Below are positions 43,426 to 52,881 of a DNA stretch of 64,000 bases, piece by piece. Positions within the stretch are counted from its first letter, which is position 1, and the number at the start of each line of letters is the position of its first letter. The notes under the pieces were generated by a model. The model searched no databases. It had not been told where the DNA came from and worked only from the letters and a program-made list of their open reading frames with translations. Origin of the DNA: Winogradskya humida (GTDB taxonomy: Bacteria; Actinomycetota; Actinomycetes; Mycobacteriales; Micromonosporaceae); contig NZ_BOMN01000089.1 in the NCBI RefSeq assembly GCF_016862215.1, positions 1 to 64,000 on the forward strand, read 5' to 3'. The translations under genes were made by a program, and so were the position numbers.

Positions 43426-44736
43426 ATGCCTCGACGCTTCGCCCTCGTAGGAACCGGGGCCCGAGCGGAAATGTTCGTCACCGCGATCACCGCCTCACCG
43501 CACGACCTGGTGGCGATCAGCGACCCCAACCAGCACCGCATGAACGTCCACAACGACTGGCTTCGCGCGGCGGGTCACTCCCCCGTGCCCGGCTACCTGT
43601 CACTGCCGGAGCTGCTCGCCCGCGAGAAGGTCGACACCCTGGTCGTGACCAGCGTGGACGACACCCACGCCGGGCACATCGTGACCGCGCTCGAGGCGGG
43701 CTGCGACGTCATCACGGAGAAGCCGATGACGGTCGACGTCGCCGGCTGCCGCGCCATCCTCGACGCCCTGGACCGCACCGGCGGCAATGTTTCCGTCGCG
43801 TTCAACTACCGCTTCAACCCCCTGCACGAACAGGTACGGTCCCTGCTCGCCTCGGGCGCGATCGGTGAGATCGGCTCGGTGCACTTCGAGTGGCTGCTCG
43901 ACGTCCGGCACGGCGCCGACTACTTCCGGCGCTGGCACCGCGAGAAGGCGCACTCCGGCGGCCTGCTCGTCCACAAGGCCGGCCACCACTTCGACCTGGT
44001 CAACTGGTGGCTCGGCGCGGCACCGGTCTCGGTGTTCGCCGCGGGTCAGCTGTTCTTCTACGGCCCCGGCGGCGCCCGCCACGGCTATGCCCGCCCGTAC
44101 GACCGGGTGCACGGCAGCCCCGCCGCCGCGGATGACCCGTTCGCGCTGCACCTCGACGCGAACCCACGGCTGCAGGCGCTGTATCTCGACGCCGAAAAGG
44201 ACGACGGATACCAGCGGGACCGCAACGTGTTCGCGCCCGGCGTCACCATCGAGGACGACATGGCGGTCCTGGTCAAGTACGACACCGGGGCCACGATGAC
44301 GTACCACCTGACGGCGTACGCGCCCTGGGAGGGCTACCGCCTGATGGTCAACGGCAGCAAGGGCCGCCTCGAGCTCGAGGTCGTGGAGAGCGACCACGTC
44401 AGCCCCGTCGCGGCCGGCGAGCTCAAGGGCGCGGCGGTGCACGGCGTCGTCGAGAATCCCGAGCAGGGCCGGCGAACGCTCACGCTGCGGTCCTACTGGG
44501 AGCCACCCGTGGAAGTGCCCATCCCCGCGTACGAGAAAGGCGGGCACGGGGGCGCGGATTCCCGGATGACCTCGGTGCTGCTCGGCACCGCCGTGGACCC
44601 CCTCGAACGCTCCGCCACCGCCCGGGACGGAGCACTCGCGCTGCTCACCGGTCTCGCCGCCAACGAGTCCCTGCGGACCGGCGCTCCCGTACGGGTGGAC
44701 GACCTGCTCTCCCTTCCCGATCCTCGAAAGGGGTGA
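43426..44736 (+). CDS. Gfo/Idh/MocA-family oxidoreductase
   Basis: A 436-residue NAD(P)-dependent sugar oxidoreductase. The N-terminal Rossmann motif FALVGTGARAEMF is followed by the EKP motif (VITEKPMTVDVAGCR, Lys near 94), and by KAGHHFDLVNWWLG carrying the usual active-site His. Members oxidise or reduce sugar hydroxyls or alditols. It is the first gene of the uronate operon and overlaps the next gene's region by its stop. The precise substrate is not evident. Confidence 0.88.
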   Translation: MPRRFALVGTGARAEMFVTAITASPHDLVAISDPNQHRMNVHNDWLRAAGHSPVPGYLSLPELLAREKVDTLVVTSVDDTHAGHIVTALEAGCDVITEKPMTVDVAGCRAILDALDRTGGNVSVAFNYRFNPLHEQVRSLLASGAIGEIGSVHFEWLLDVRHGADYFRRWHREKAHSGGLLVHKAGHHFDLVNWWLGAAPVSVFAAGQLFFYGPGGARHGYARPYDRVHGSPAAADDPFALHLDANPRLQALYLDAEKDDGYQRDRNVFAPGVTIEDDMAVLVKYDTGATMTYHLTAYAPWEGYRLMVNGSKGRLELEVVESDHVSPVAAGELKGAAVHGVVENPEQGRRTLTLRSYWEPPVEVPIPAYEKGGHGGADSRMTSVLLGTAVDPLERSATARDGALALLTGLAANESLRTGAPVRVDDLLSLPDPRKG

Positions 44737-44738
44737 TC

Positions 44739-46193
44739 GTGACCGGTCCCGTCTTCGCGATTGATCCACGGCAGCGTGACATCGCCACCGAGCTGCACGC
44801 CTCGGTTCGCGAGCTGCCGCTGATCTGCCCGCACGGCCACGTCGACCCGCGCATCCTGGCCGACGACGAGCCGTTCCCCGATCCGGCGCGCCTGCTCGTC
44901 GTACCGGACCACTACGTGACCCGGATGCTGCTGTCCCAGGGCATCACGCCCGCGCGGCTGGGCGTACCGTCCGCCGAGGGTGAGTGGGTCGAGAGCGACG
45001 GGCGGACCATCTGGCGACTGCTCGCCGCGAACTGGCATCTTTTCCGGGGTACGCCGTCCCGCCTGTGGCTGGAGCGCACGTTCTCGACCGTGTTCGGCAT
45101 CGACACGCCGCTGCGGGCCGAGACCGCCGACGAGGTCTACGACGCGATCGCGGCGCGCCTCGCCGAGCCCGCGTTCCGGCCGCGGGCGTTGTTCGAGCAG
45201 TTCGGGATCGAGGTGCTGGCCACCACCGAGTCACCGCTCGACGATCTCGCCCGGCACTCGAAGCTCGAGGCCGACGGGTGGGGCGGGCCCGGCGGGCGGG
45301 TGATCACGACGTTCCGGCCGGACGAGGTCGTGGACATGGAGTTCGCGGGCTGGGCGGGGAAGGTCGCCCGGCTCGGGGAGATCACCGGCCTGGACACTGC
45401 GACGTTCCCCGGGTTCCTCGCCGCGCTGCGGTCCCGGCGCGAGGCTTTCATCGCCGCGGGCGCGACGTCGTCGGATCACGGGCATCCCACCGCGCGTACG
45501 GTCGCCCTGAGCGAAACCGAAGCGAACGAGCTGTTCACCCGGGCCCTGCGCGGGGAGGCCTCGCCGGCCGACGCCGAGACGTTCCGCGCGCACATGCTGA
45601 TCGAGTTCGCGCGCATGTCGCTCGACGACGGTCTGGTGCTGCAGCTGCACCCCGGCGCGGTCCGGAACCACAACACCTGGCTCCATGCCGCGCACGGCCG
45701 CGACGTCGGTGGCGACATCCCGCAGGCAACGGATTACGTACGCGCCCTGCAGCCGCTCCTGGACCTGCACGGCAACGATCCCCGGCTCCGGATCGTGCTC
45801 TACACCCTCGACGAGACCGCGTTCAGCCGCGAGCTGGCACCGCTGGCCGGCGGATACGCGGCGCTCTACCTCGGTGCCCCCTGGTGGTTCCTCGACACCC
45901 CGGACGGTCTGCGCCGCTTCCGGGAGTCGGTCACGGACAGCGCCGGGTTCTACAACACGGCCGGTTTTGTCGACGACACCCGGGCGTTCTGCTCGATCCC
46001 GGTCCGCCACGACATCGCCCGCCGGGTCGACGCGGCCTACCTGGCGTCGCTGGTCGTCCAGGACCGCCTGCCCTTCGACGAGGCCGCGGAGACGATCGCC
46101 GACCTCGCTTACCATCTGCCCAAACGGGTCTTCCGCCTGGATGCCCAGCGTTCCCCCACGGAAGAGCCCACGGAAGAGGCGGAGTCCCGATGA
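44739..46193 (+). CDS. uxaC: Uronate (glucuronate/galacturonate) isomerase
   Basis: A 484-residue amidohydrolase-superfamily isomerase converting D-glucuronate to D-fructuronate and D-galacturonate to D-tagaturonate. Metal-site motif CPHGHVDP lies near residue 30. Further family blocks are TTESPLDDL, HPGAVRNHN and the C-terminal SIPVRHDIARRVDAAYLA. Full length is normal for UxaC. I favour the GTG at 44739, since GAAAGG is 7 nt upstream; a GTG at 44733 overlapping the preceding stop is the alternative. The stop overlaps the next ATG. Confidence 0.93.
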   Translation: MTGPVFAIDPRQRDIATELHASVRELPLICPHGHVDPRILADDEPFPDPARLLVVPDHYVTRMLLSQGITPARLGVPSAEGEWVESDGRTIWRLLAANWHLFRGTPSRLWLERTFSTVFGIDTPLRAETADEVYDAIAARLAEPAFRPRALFEQFGIEVLATTESPLDDLARHSKLEADGWGGPGGRVITTFRPDEVVDMEFAGWAGKVARLGEITGLDTATFPGFLAALRSRREAFIAAGATSSDHGHPTARTVALSETEANELFTRALRGEASPADAETFRAHMLIEFARMSLDDGLVLQLHPGAVRNHNTWLHAAHGRDVGGDIPQATDYVRALQPLLDLHGNDPRLRIVLYTLDETAFSRELAPLAGGYAALYLGAPWWFLDTPDGLRRFRESVTDSAGFYNTAGFVDDTRAFCSIPVRHDIARRVDAAYLASLVVQDRLPFDEAAETIADLAYHLPKRVFRLDAQRSPTEEPTEEAESR

Positions 46194-47476
46194 CCACGAT
46201 CACCAGCGTCGACGTGCACGATGTCCGGTTCCCCACCGCGGCGGCCGGGGACGGCTCGGACTCGATCAACAAGGGTGACTACTCGGCCACGTACGTCGAG
46301 CTGCGCACCGACGGCCCCCACACCGGCGCCGGGTTCACGTTCACCAACGGGCGCGGTAACGAGCTCACCTGCGCCGCCGTGCGTGCCCTCGCTCATCACG
46401 TGCGGGGCAGGACGCTCGAGGAGCTGTGGGCCGATCCGGTGGCGTTCGCCCGTTCGCTGAGCGTGGACGTCCAGTTGCGGTGGCTGGGGCCGGAGAAGGG
46501 CGTCATCCACATGGCGACCGGGGCGATCGTCAACGCCGTCTGGGACCTGCACGCCAAGGAGGCGGGCAAGCCGTTGTGGCGCTTCCTGGCCGAGCTGCCC
46601 ACCGAGAAGCTGATCGGCTGCGTCGACTTCCACCACATCACCGACGCGCTGACGCCCCAGGACGCGGCCGCGATCCTCGACAAGGGGCTCACCGGGCTCG
46701 ACGAGCGGCGTGCCGAGCTCGAAGCGGACGGGCTGCCGTCATACACGACCAGCGTCGGGTGGCTCGGGTATCCCGACGACAAGGTGCGGGAGCTGGCGCG
46801 GACCGCCTACGCCGAGGGCTGGCGCGCGATGAAGATGAAGGTCGGCGGTGACCCGGAGGACGACCTGCGCCGTGCCCGCATCATCCGCGAGGAGATCGGC
46901 CCGGACGCCGTGCTGATGATGGACGCCAACCAGATCTGGGACGTCGACGAGGCGATCACCCGGATGGAGGCGCTGGCCGGGGCCGACCCGTACTGGATCG
47001 AGGAGCCCACCCACCCCGACGACATCCTGGGCCACGCCCGGATCCAGCGCGCGGTCGCCCCGATCCGGGTCGCCACCGGCGAGGTGGCCGCCAACCGCGT
47101 CATCTTCAAGCAGCTGCTGCAGGCCGACGCCGTCCGGGTCATGCAGATCGACGCCTGCCGGGTCGGCGGGGTCCCCGAGGTGCTCGCGGAGCTGTTGCTG
47201 GCAGCCAAGTTCGGCATCCCGGTCTGCCCGCACGCCGGCGGTGTCGGCCTGTGCGAGCTGGTCCAGCACCTGTTCGCCTTCGACTATCTGCGCGTGGGCA
47301 CCAGCCTCGACGGCCGCATGGTCGAGTACGTCGACCACCTGCACGAGCACTTCACCGACCCGGTCCGCACCCACGACGGCAAATACGTCCTGCCTTCCGA
47401 GCCCGGCTACAGCGCCACCATGAGACCGGAATCGATCGTGGAGTTCGGCTTCCCGGACGGCCCGGTGTGGCGATGA
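46190..47476 (+). CDS. Enolase-superfamily sugar-acid dehydratase, L-fuconate dehydratase-like
   Basis: A 428-residue mandelate-racemase-subgroup enzyme. The capping domain has GFTFTNGRGNELTCAA and the barrel has KMKVG (Lys215, Lys217). Metal ligands are Asp245 (MMDANQIWD), Glu271 (IEEPTHPDD) and Glu298 (ATGEVAANR); the Asp321/His348 pair follows (PHAGGVGLCELVQH). Spacing of these residues parallels the characterised Xanthomonas L-fuconate dehydratase with a constant small offset. Yet it lies between UxaC and a UxuB-like dehydrogenase, where a mannonate or altronate dehydratase is expected. So the substrate may be L-fuconate, another acid sugar, or both. Confidence 0.88.
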   Translation: MTTITSVDVHDVRFPTAAAGDGSDSINKGDYSATYVELRTDGPHTGAGFTFTNGRGNELTCAAVRALAHHVRGRTLEELWADPVAFARSLSVDVQLRWLGPEKGVIHMATGAIVNAVWDLHAKEAGKPLWRFLAELPTEKLIGCVDFHHITDALTPQDAAAILDKGLTGLDERRAELEADGLPSYTTSVGWLGYPDDKVRELARTAYAEGWRAMKMKVGGDPEDDLRRARIIREEIGPDAVLMMDANQIWDVDEAITRMEALAGADPYWIEEPTHPDDILGHARIQRAVAPIRVATGEVAANRVIFKQLLQADAVRVMQIDACRVGGVPEVLAELLLAAKFGIPVCPHAGGVGLCELVQHLFAFDYLRVGTSLDGRMVEYVDHLHEHFTDPVRTHDGKYVLPSEPGYSATMRPESIVEFGFPDGPVWR

Positions 47477-48852
47477 GGCTGGGCCTGGCAGATCTCACCG
47501 ATGCGACCCGACCGCTGATCACGCCGGGTGACGCCGGGACCGGGATCGTGCACTTCGGGCTCGGGGCCTTTCATCGCGCGCATCAGGCCGTCTACACCGA
47601 GGAGGCCATGGCGAAGGGCGGCGGCGACTGGGGCACGGTCGGCGTGGCGCCCCACTCCACCGGCGTCCTCGACGCCCTGCGCGAGCAGGACGGCCTGTTC
47701 AGCGTCACCAGTCTGTCCGCGGCCGGCAGCGAGACCCGCGTGGTGGGCGCGCTCTCCGGCCTGCTGCACGCTCACTCCCGGCCGGACGACGTGGTCGCCC
47801 TGATCGCGAGCCCGGCCGTGCGCGTGGTCACCCTCACGATCACCGAGAAGGGGTACGCCCAGGGCGCGGCAGTTCCGGCACTGCTCGCTCGCGCCCTGCA
47901 CGCGCGGTGCCGCGCGGACGCCGGCCCGATCGCGTTGGTCACGTGCGACAACCTGCCCTCGAACGGCCGCTATCTGCGCACCGTGATGGAGCGGATCGTG
48001 GATCCGGGCGCCCGGGAGTGGCTGGCCGCCCAGGTGAGCTTCCCCGGCACCATGGTCGACCGCATCGTCCCGGCGGCCACGCCCGGATCGCTGGCCCTGG
48101 CGGCAGCCAACCTCGGCATGGACGACCTCGCAGCGGTCTCCGCGGAGCCCTACCGCCAGTGGGTCATCGAGGACGCGTTCCCGGGCGGGCGTCCCGCGTG
48201 GGAGCTCGCCGGGGCGGTCATGACCGATGACGCCCGCCCCTGGGAGCGCCTCAAACTGCGATCGCTCAACGGCGTGCACTCCGCGCTGGCGTATCTCGGT
48301 GCCCTCGCGGGCCGGGAGACCATCGCCGACGCGCTCACCATCCCCGGGATGCGCGAGCTGATGAGCCGGCTGATCGCCGAGGACATCGCCCCGAGCCTCA
48401 CCCCGCCCGAGGGCGTGACGGTGACGGAGTACGGCGAGTCGGTGCTCGGACGATTCGCGAACCCCGCGATGGGTCACCGCACGGTGCAGGTCGCGATGGA
48501 CGGCTCGCAGAAGCTCCCCCAGCGGGTGCTGCACACGATCCAGGACCGCCGGGCTGCGGGCGCGGTGCCGGCCTGGGCGCTGCTCGTGGTGGCGGCGTGG
48601 ATGCGGTTCGTCCAGGGCAGCGCCGACGACGGCCGGCCCCTGCTGCTCGACGACCCCCTCGCCGGCCGGATCCGTGCCCGCCTGGCCGACGGCGGCTCGA
48701 CACCCGAGGCAGTGGTCGACTCGCTGCTCGGGCTGCGCGAGGTGTTCCCGGCGGAGCTGGCCGGGGACGACGCCGTCCGGGCGGGTCTGGTGAAATGGCT
48801 GGCAACGCTGGACAAACACGGTGTGGAGGCAACAGTGGCGGGTGCGGTGTGA
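47473..48852 (+). CDS. uxuB: Mannitol-dehydrogenase-family oxidoreductase (fructuronate/tagaturonate reductase-like)
   Basis: A 459-residue NAD-dependent polyol dehydrogenase. The N-terminal GIVHFGLGAFHRAHQAVY and the catalytic helix KLRSLNGVHSALAYLG (Lys, Asn and His of the family) are clear. In a locus with UxaC it most likely reduces fructuronate to mannonate and/or tagaturonate to altronate. It starts and stops in four-base overlaps with its neighbours. Confidence 0.88.
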   Translation: MRLGLADLTDATRPLITPGDAGTGIVHFGLGAFHRAHQAVYTEEAMAKGGGDWGTVGVAPHSTGVLDALREQDGLFSVTSLSAAGSETRVVGALSGLLHAHSRPDDVVALIASPAVRVVTLTITEKGYAQGAAVPALLARALHARCRADAGPIALVTCDNLPSNGRYLRTVMERIVDPGAREWLAAQVSFPGTMVDRIVPAATPGSLALAAANLGMDDLAAVSAEPYRQWVIEDAFPGGRPAWELAGAVMTDDARPWERLKLRSLNGVHSALAYLGALAGRETIADALTIPGMRELMSRLIAEDIAPSLTPPEGVTVTEYGESVLGRFANPAMGHRTVQVAMDGSQKLPQRVLHTIQDRRAAGAVPAWALLVVAAWMRFVQGSADDGRPLLLDDPLAGRIRARLADGGSTPEAVVDSLLGLREVFPAELAGDDAVRAGLVKWLATLDKHGVEATVAGAV

Positions 48853-49973
48853 CAACGAGGGTCGCGCTGATCGGCGCCAACGGCCACGGCCGCCACCACC
48901 GCCGCTACCTGGCGGGCCTCGACAGCACCGCGCTGGTGGGCCTGGCCGACACGCAGCCGATCGAGCCCGATCCTCCGGTGCCGGACGGCGCGCGGGTTTT
49001 CACCGGCCACCGGGAGCTGCTGGAGCGGACCGCACCCGACGTGGTCATCATCTGCACGCCGCCGCACACGCACCTGGCGATCGCCGAGGACGCGCTGCAC
49101 GCCGGAGCCGATGTGCTGCTGGAGAAGCCGCCCGTCCGGACCCTCGCCGAGCACCGCCGGCTGGCCGGCACCGTGCGTGCCACCGGCCGGGCCTGTCAGG
49201 TCGGGTTCCAGGCGCTCGGATCGCGGGCCGCCGCCCGGCTGTGGGACAGCGTCGCGCAGGAGAAGGTGACCGGCCTTTCCGCGGTGGCGTCCTGGCAGCG
49301 CGACGACGCGTACTACGCCCGGGCGCCGTGGGCCGGGCGCCGCAGCGTCGGCGGGCAGGCGGTCGTGGACGGCGTGCTGGTCAACCCGCTCGCGCACGCG
49401 CTCATGCAGTGCCTCGCGACGGCGGAGGCCGCCGGGGCGGGGCCGGCGACGGAGCTGGAGGTGGAGCGTTACCGCACCCGGGAGATCGAGGCCGACGACA
49501 CGGCGTTCGCCCGGGTCACGTTCGCGACCGGGCTCCGGCTGCTCGTCGCGGTGACGCTCGCGGGTGAGGACTTCATCGCGGGTGAGGTGACCGTCGACGG
49601 CAGCGCGGGCCGGGCCGTCCTCGAATACCCGACCGACCGGCTGATGCTGCCCGGCGAGCCCTGCCTCGTAGCGGTCGACGGCCGGACCGGTCTGCTGGAG
49701 AACCTGATCGCGCATCGCAGCGACCCCGCCGTGCCCCTGATCGCGCCGCTGTCGCGCACGGAATCGTTCACGGGTCTGATCGAGGCCCTGACCGCCCCGG
49801 ACCTGCCGCCACCCACGCTGCTCGGGCCGCCGCACGTCGAGACGCGCGGCGGTGTCCGGGTCATTCTCGGCATCAACGAGGTGCTGCGGCGGGCCGCGCG
49901 GGAGTCGGCACTGCCCTTCGAAGCAGGGGTGGCATGGGCGGTCCCGCCACACCGTCGGCCACTAGAACACTGA
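48849..49973 (+). CDS. Second Gfo/Idh/MocA-family oxidoreductase
   Basis: A 374-residue protein beginning with GTG in a GTGA overlap. The nucleotide-binding start is VALIGANGHGRHHRRY and the EKP motif is LEKPPVRTLAEH. The C-terminal sheet region is well preserved (VGFQALGSRAAARLW, VDGVLVNPLAHALMQ). It lacks the usual G-x-GxxG third glycine pattern in strict form (GANGHG). It is paired with the PmoA-like protein gene, which it overlaps tail to tail by about 100 bp; Gfo/Idh and PmoA-like genes often co-occur in sugar loci. Confidence 0.85.
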   Translation: MTTRVALIGANGHGRHHRRYLAGLDSTALVGLADTQPIEPDPPVPDGARVFTGHRELLERTAPDVVIICTPPHTHLAIAEDALHAGADVLLEKPPVRTLAEHRRLAGTVRATGRACQVGFQALGSRAAARLWDSVAQEKVTGLSAVASWQRDDAYYARAPWAGRRSVGGQAVVDGVLVNPLAHALMQCLATAEAAGAGPATELEVERYRTREIEADDTAFARVTFATGLRLLVAVTLAGEDFIAGEVTVDGSAGRAVLEYPTDRLMLPGEPCLVAVDGRTGLLENLIAHRSDPAVPLIAPLSRTESFTGLIEALTAPDLPPPTLLGPPHVETRGGVRVILGINEVLRRAARESALPFEAGVAWAVPPHRRPLEH

Positions 49974-50739
49974 TCTCGCGGGTGATGCCGGTGCCCGCCG
50001 GGATGACCAGCGGACGCTCGAAGGCGAGCGCGGCACACACCCCGATGTAGTCCCCCGTGCGGACGAACCACCGGTCGTCGTCCCGCAATCCCCGGAACAC
50101 CAACGTGTAGGCGCCGGCCGCTCGCTGCACGCCATCGGCCGTTTGCTGCTCCTCGCCCGGGGTTACGCGGATCGCGAGCCACGGGTCCGCGCTGCCGTTG
50201 ACCGCTTCCTCACCGATCGCCGACTGCGTGTACGCCACCGCGTCGCCGGGCGCCGCCCGCCAGAAGAAGCCGCCGTAGCCCGCGCCGCCGGGGCGTCCGT
50301 TCGTGGCGGGGCTGCCGAGGGTGACGTCGCGGGTGGCGGGTGCGCTCAGGGCGTACTGAAAAGAAAGCTCCCAACCGCCGGGCGCGACCCGCGCGGAGAC
50401 CTTGCGCTCCTCGGTGAGCAGCGTGGTGCCGGCCTGGTCCTGCCACCGGAAGCCCGCGCCGTCCGGGGCGATGCGGCCGTGATCGTCGAGCCAGGTGTAA
50501 CCCTGGTCGCGCACATAGGTGCGCCCGCCCCAGAAGTTGACGCCGTTGACGTCCTGCATCGCGAGGGACGCGCCGAGGTGCCAGGGATGATCGAACGGCA
50601 GTGCCTCGGTGACCGGCACCCCGCCGAGTGTGCGGACGGGGTGCAGGTAGGGGCGCGGGCCGAGCCTGATGTCGAGTGGCGGGTCGGTGACGTAGGTGGC
50701 GATCCCCGCATCGCCGACCCGCAGATCCTCAGTAGACAA
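49873..50739 (-). CDS. PmoA-like (DUF6807) family protein
   Basis: A 288-residue soluble beta-sandwich-type protein. Family blocks are RPYLHPVRTLGGVPVTEALPFDHPWH (in two parts) and HLGASLAMQDVNGVNFWGGRTYV. Despite the name it has no methane monooxygenase features. Such proteins occur in plant-polysaccharide loci with unknown function. The start is probably TTG at 50737-50739, overlapping the arabinanase stop by 11 bp; no better start is visible. Its 3' end overlaps the convergent oxidoreductase gene. Confidence 0.72.
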   Translation of the reverse strand: MSTEDLRVGDAGIATYVTDPPLDIRLGPRPYLHPVRTLGGVPVTEALPFDHPWHLGASLAMQDVNGVNFWGGRTYVRDQGYTWLDDHGRIAPDGAGFRWQDQAGTTLLTEERKVSARVAPGGWELSFQYALSAPATRDVTLGSPATNGRPGGAGYGGFFWRAAPGDAVAYTQSAIGEEAVNGSADPWLAIRVTPGEEQQTADGVQRAAGAYTLVFRGLRDDDRWFVRTGDYIGVCAALAFERPLVIPAGTGITREISVLVADGVAGPPMPPLLRRAVPTPARPAAAPR

Positions 50740-51712
50740 AGGGCCATCCCGCCGAGTCGTAGCCGATCAGGTTGATTCCCAGGTATGACGCGCCGCTGTC
50801 CGCATAGTAGTGGTAGACGAGCACATCCGCGTCGGTGTCGGTGAAGACCGCCTGGTGACCGGGGCCGTGGATCGAGCCGTGCGAGGCGAGCATCTCGGTG
50901 CCCCCGCCGGACGTCATGGCCGTGCCGTTACGGTCGACGAACGGCCCGGTCACGCTGGTCGAACGACCGACCATGATGCGGTAGGTGCTGGCAGCCCCCG
51001 CGCAGCACCGGTCGAACGACACCCACAGGTAGTAGTACGAGCCGTGCTTGACCAGGTACGGCGCCTCGATCGCACCACCACCGCGCCCGGCCAGCGAACG
51101 GACGGTCGAATCCGAACGTTTCCCGGTGGACGCGTTCAGGGCGACCATCTTGATGCCCGACCAGAACGATCCGAACGTCAGCCACCAGTTCCCCGACGGG
51201 TCGACGTAGAGGTTCGGGTCGATCGCGTTGTAGTCGTTCGCCGACGACGTCTCGATCACCAGGCCGTTGTTCGTCCAGCTCCCGGACGCGCCCGTGGTGC
51301 TGGTCGCCAGGAAGATCGCCGACTTGTTGGACCCGAACGTCGACGCGGAGTAGTAGAGATAATAACGGCCGTTACGGTACGAGATGTCGGGCGCCCACAG
51401 ATTGTTACTGCCCCCGGTGTACGCGGTCGTCCACGACGCGCCGCCCGGGAAGACGGCGCCCGCATTGCGGAAGGCCGTGCGGTCGGCCGAGGTCTTCAAC
51501 TGGATGTTCGCCCCGGTGTACGCGGCCAGGTAGGTCCCGGCCGGCGTCTTCACCATGGACGGATCGTGGATGCCCGTGTCGCCGGTCACCGCGCCGGGAT
51601 TGGGATAGGCCGCCAGGGCCTGCGCCGGGGTCGCACCCGTGGTGATCAACGCCAGGGTGACCGCACCGGCCAATGCTGCGAGTCTGCTCATCAAGGCACT
51701 GTTACCGCTCAC
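50729..51712 (-). CDS. abnA: Secreted GH43 endo-alpha-1,5-L-arabinanase
   Basis: A 327-residue exported five-bladed propeller. The signal peptide spans about residues 1-35 (ending AQALA). The GH43 triad is Asp50 (IHDPSMV), Asp165 (NAIDPNLYV) and Glu216 (AIEAPYLVK). Length matches a single-domain arabinanase releasing arabino-oligosaccharides from pectic side chains. A GTG start at 51712 or the ATG at 51691 is possible. Confidence 0.92.
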   Translation of the reverse strand: MSGNSALMSRLAALAGAVTLALITTGATPAQALAAYPNPGAVTGDTGIHDPSMVKTPAGTYLAAYTGANIQLKTSADRTAFRNAGAVFPGGASWTTAYTGGSNNLWAPDISYRNGRYYLYYSASTFGSNKSAIFLATSTTGASGSWTNNGLVIETSSANDYNAIDPNLYVDPSGNWWLTFGSFWSGIKMVALNASTGKRSDSTVRSLAGRGGGAIEAPYLVKHGSYYYLWVSFDRCCAGAASTYRIMVGRSTSVTGPFVDRNGTAMTSGGGTEMLASHGSIHGPGHQAVFTDTDADVLVYHYYADSGASYLGINLIGYDSAGWPFVY

Positions 51713-51793
51713 AACCCACCTCGCAATATGTCACGGCGATTTCTGCCACATGACGAATATGTATTGATGAACGTCATTGCGTATTGGACACGG

Positions 51794-51827
51794 GAGGTCC
51801 CCGCCGCGACAGTGCGGCGGAGACCTC
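51794..51827 (-). terminator. 14-bp hairpin after the pectate lyase
   Basis: GAGGTCCCCGCCGC (51794-51807) pairs with 51814-51827 with one mismatch and a 6-nt loop, about 40 bp beyond the pectate lyase stop and upstream of the arabinanase. Confidence 0.7.
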
Positions 51828-51867
51828 GGTCCAGCGTTCGATCGATCAGTCGATCACCCGATCCCGG

Positions 51868-52881
51868 TCAGAGCGTGATGCGCCCCGCGCCGGAGCTCGC
51901 CGTGACGGCCGACTTCACCGCGCCGGCGGCATCCGCCGTGTAGCTGTACGGGATACTCGCGACACTGCCACCCGTCTGGCCCGCACCGGAGTTCACCAGC
52001 AGGTTGCCCCGCGCGACCAGCGTGCCCGGGCCGGAGTCGGCCTCACCCAGGTGGTACGGGTCGGCGACACCCTCGAAGGAGTTGTTCTCCACCAGGACAC
52101 CGGCGCCCTCGGTCGAGGCGACGCCGTATCCACTGTTGTTGTAGTAGTAGTTGTTGTAGACGTGCACCGGGTTGCCGAACCGCACCCGCGGATGACGCTG
52201 GGTGGACGCGTCGAACCAGTTGTGGTGATAGGTCACCCGCAGATGCCCGGTGTCCTGGCTGGCATTGCTGTCACTGTGACCGAGCAACATGGACTTGTCG
52301 TGATCGAACACGTGGTTCCAGCTCACGGTCACGAAGTCCGACCCACGCTTGATGTCGACCGCGCCGTCGTACCCGTCGCTGAAGGTGTTGTGGTCGATCC
52401 AGATGTTCGTCGCGGACGTCTGCACGTTGATCGCGTCGTCATCCCACCCGCGGAATGTCAGATTACGGATGATGACGTTCTTGTCACCGTTGACGTTCAG
52501 ACCACACCCGACGATGGCAGAACCCGCGTTGCCGATGATCGTCTTGTTGGAGCGGACCCGCAGCATGCCGCTGCAGCTGATCGTCCCGGACACCCGGATG
52601 ACCGACGCGGCGGTCGCACCGACGGCGGTCGTCAGGGCGGACGCACTGGTCACGGTCGTGGTCGCCGCACTACCGCCGCCGGTGGTGCCGCCGTTCTGGG
52701 TGGCCCACCCGACCAGCTGATCGACCGCGGCGAGCGGGGCCGCGGCCTGCCCGGTTGCGGCCTTTTCGGTCCCGGCCGCGGGGCGGTCGGCTGCGTTCGC
52801 TGTTCCGGCCGCCGCGATGAGGACGAGACCGGTCGCACCGGCGGAAGCGGCCAGCACGAGATGGCGCATCTTCTTGCGCAT
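51868..52881 (-). CDS. pel: Secreted PL1 pectate lyase
   Basis: A 337-residue exported right-handed beta-helix. The signal peptide ends near residue 31 (GTANAADRP). PL1 motifs are IWIDHNTFSD, GAVDIKRGSDFVTVSWN (calcium-site Asp residues) and YHHNWFDASTQRHPRVRFG, with the catalytic Arg in the last. It cleaves polygalacturonate by beta-elimination. GGAG precedes the ATG. Two LacI-type palindromes lie about 175-240 bp upstream, linking it to the uronate locus regulator. Confidence 0.95.
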   Translation of the reverse strand: MRKKMRHLVLAASAGATGLVLIAAAGTANAADRPAAGTEKAATGQAAAPLAAVDQLVGWATQNGGTTGGGSAATTTVTSASALTTAVGATAASVIRVSGTISCSGMLRVRSNKTIIGNAGSAIVGCGLNVNGDKNVIIRNLTFRGWDDDAINVQTSATNIWIDHNTFSDGYDGAVDIKRGSDFVTVSWNHVFDHDKSMLLGHSDSNASQDTGHLRVTYHHNWFDASTQRHPRVRFGNPVHVYNNYYYNNSGYGVASTEGAGVLVENNSFEGVADPYHLGEADSGPGTLVARGNLLVNSGAGQTGGSVASIPYSYTADAAGAVKSAVTASSGAGRITL

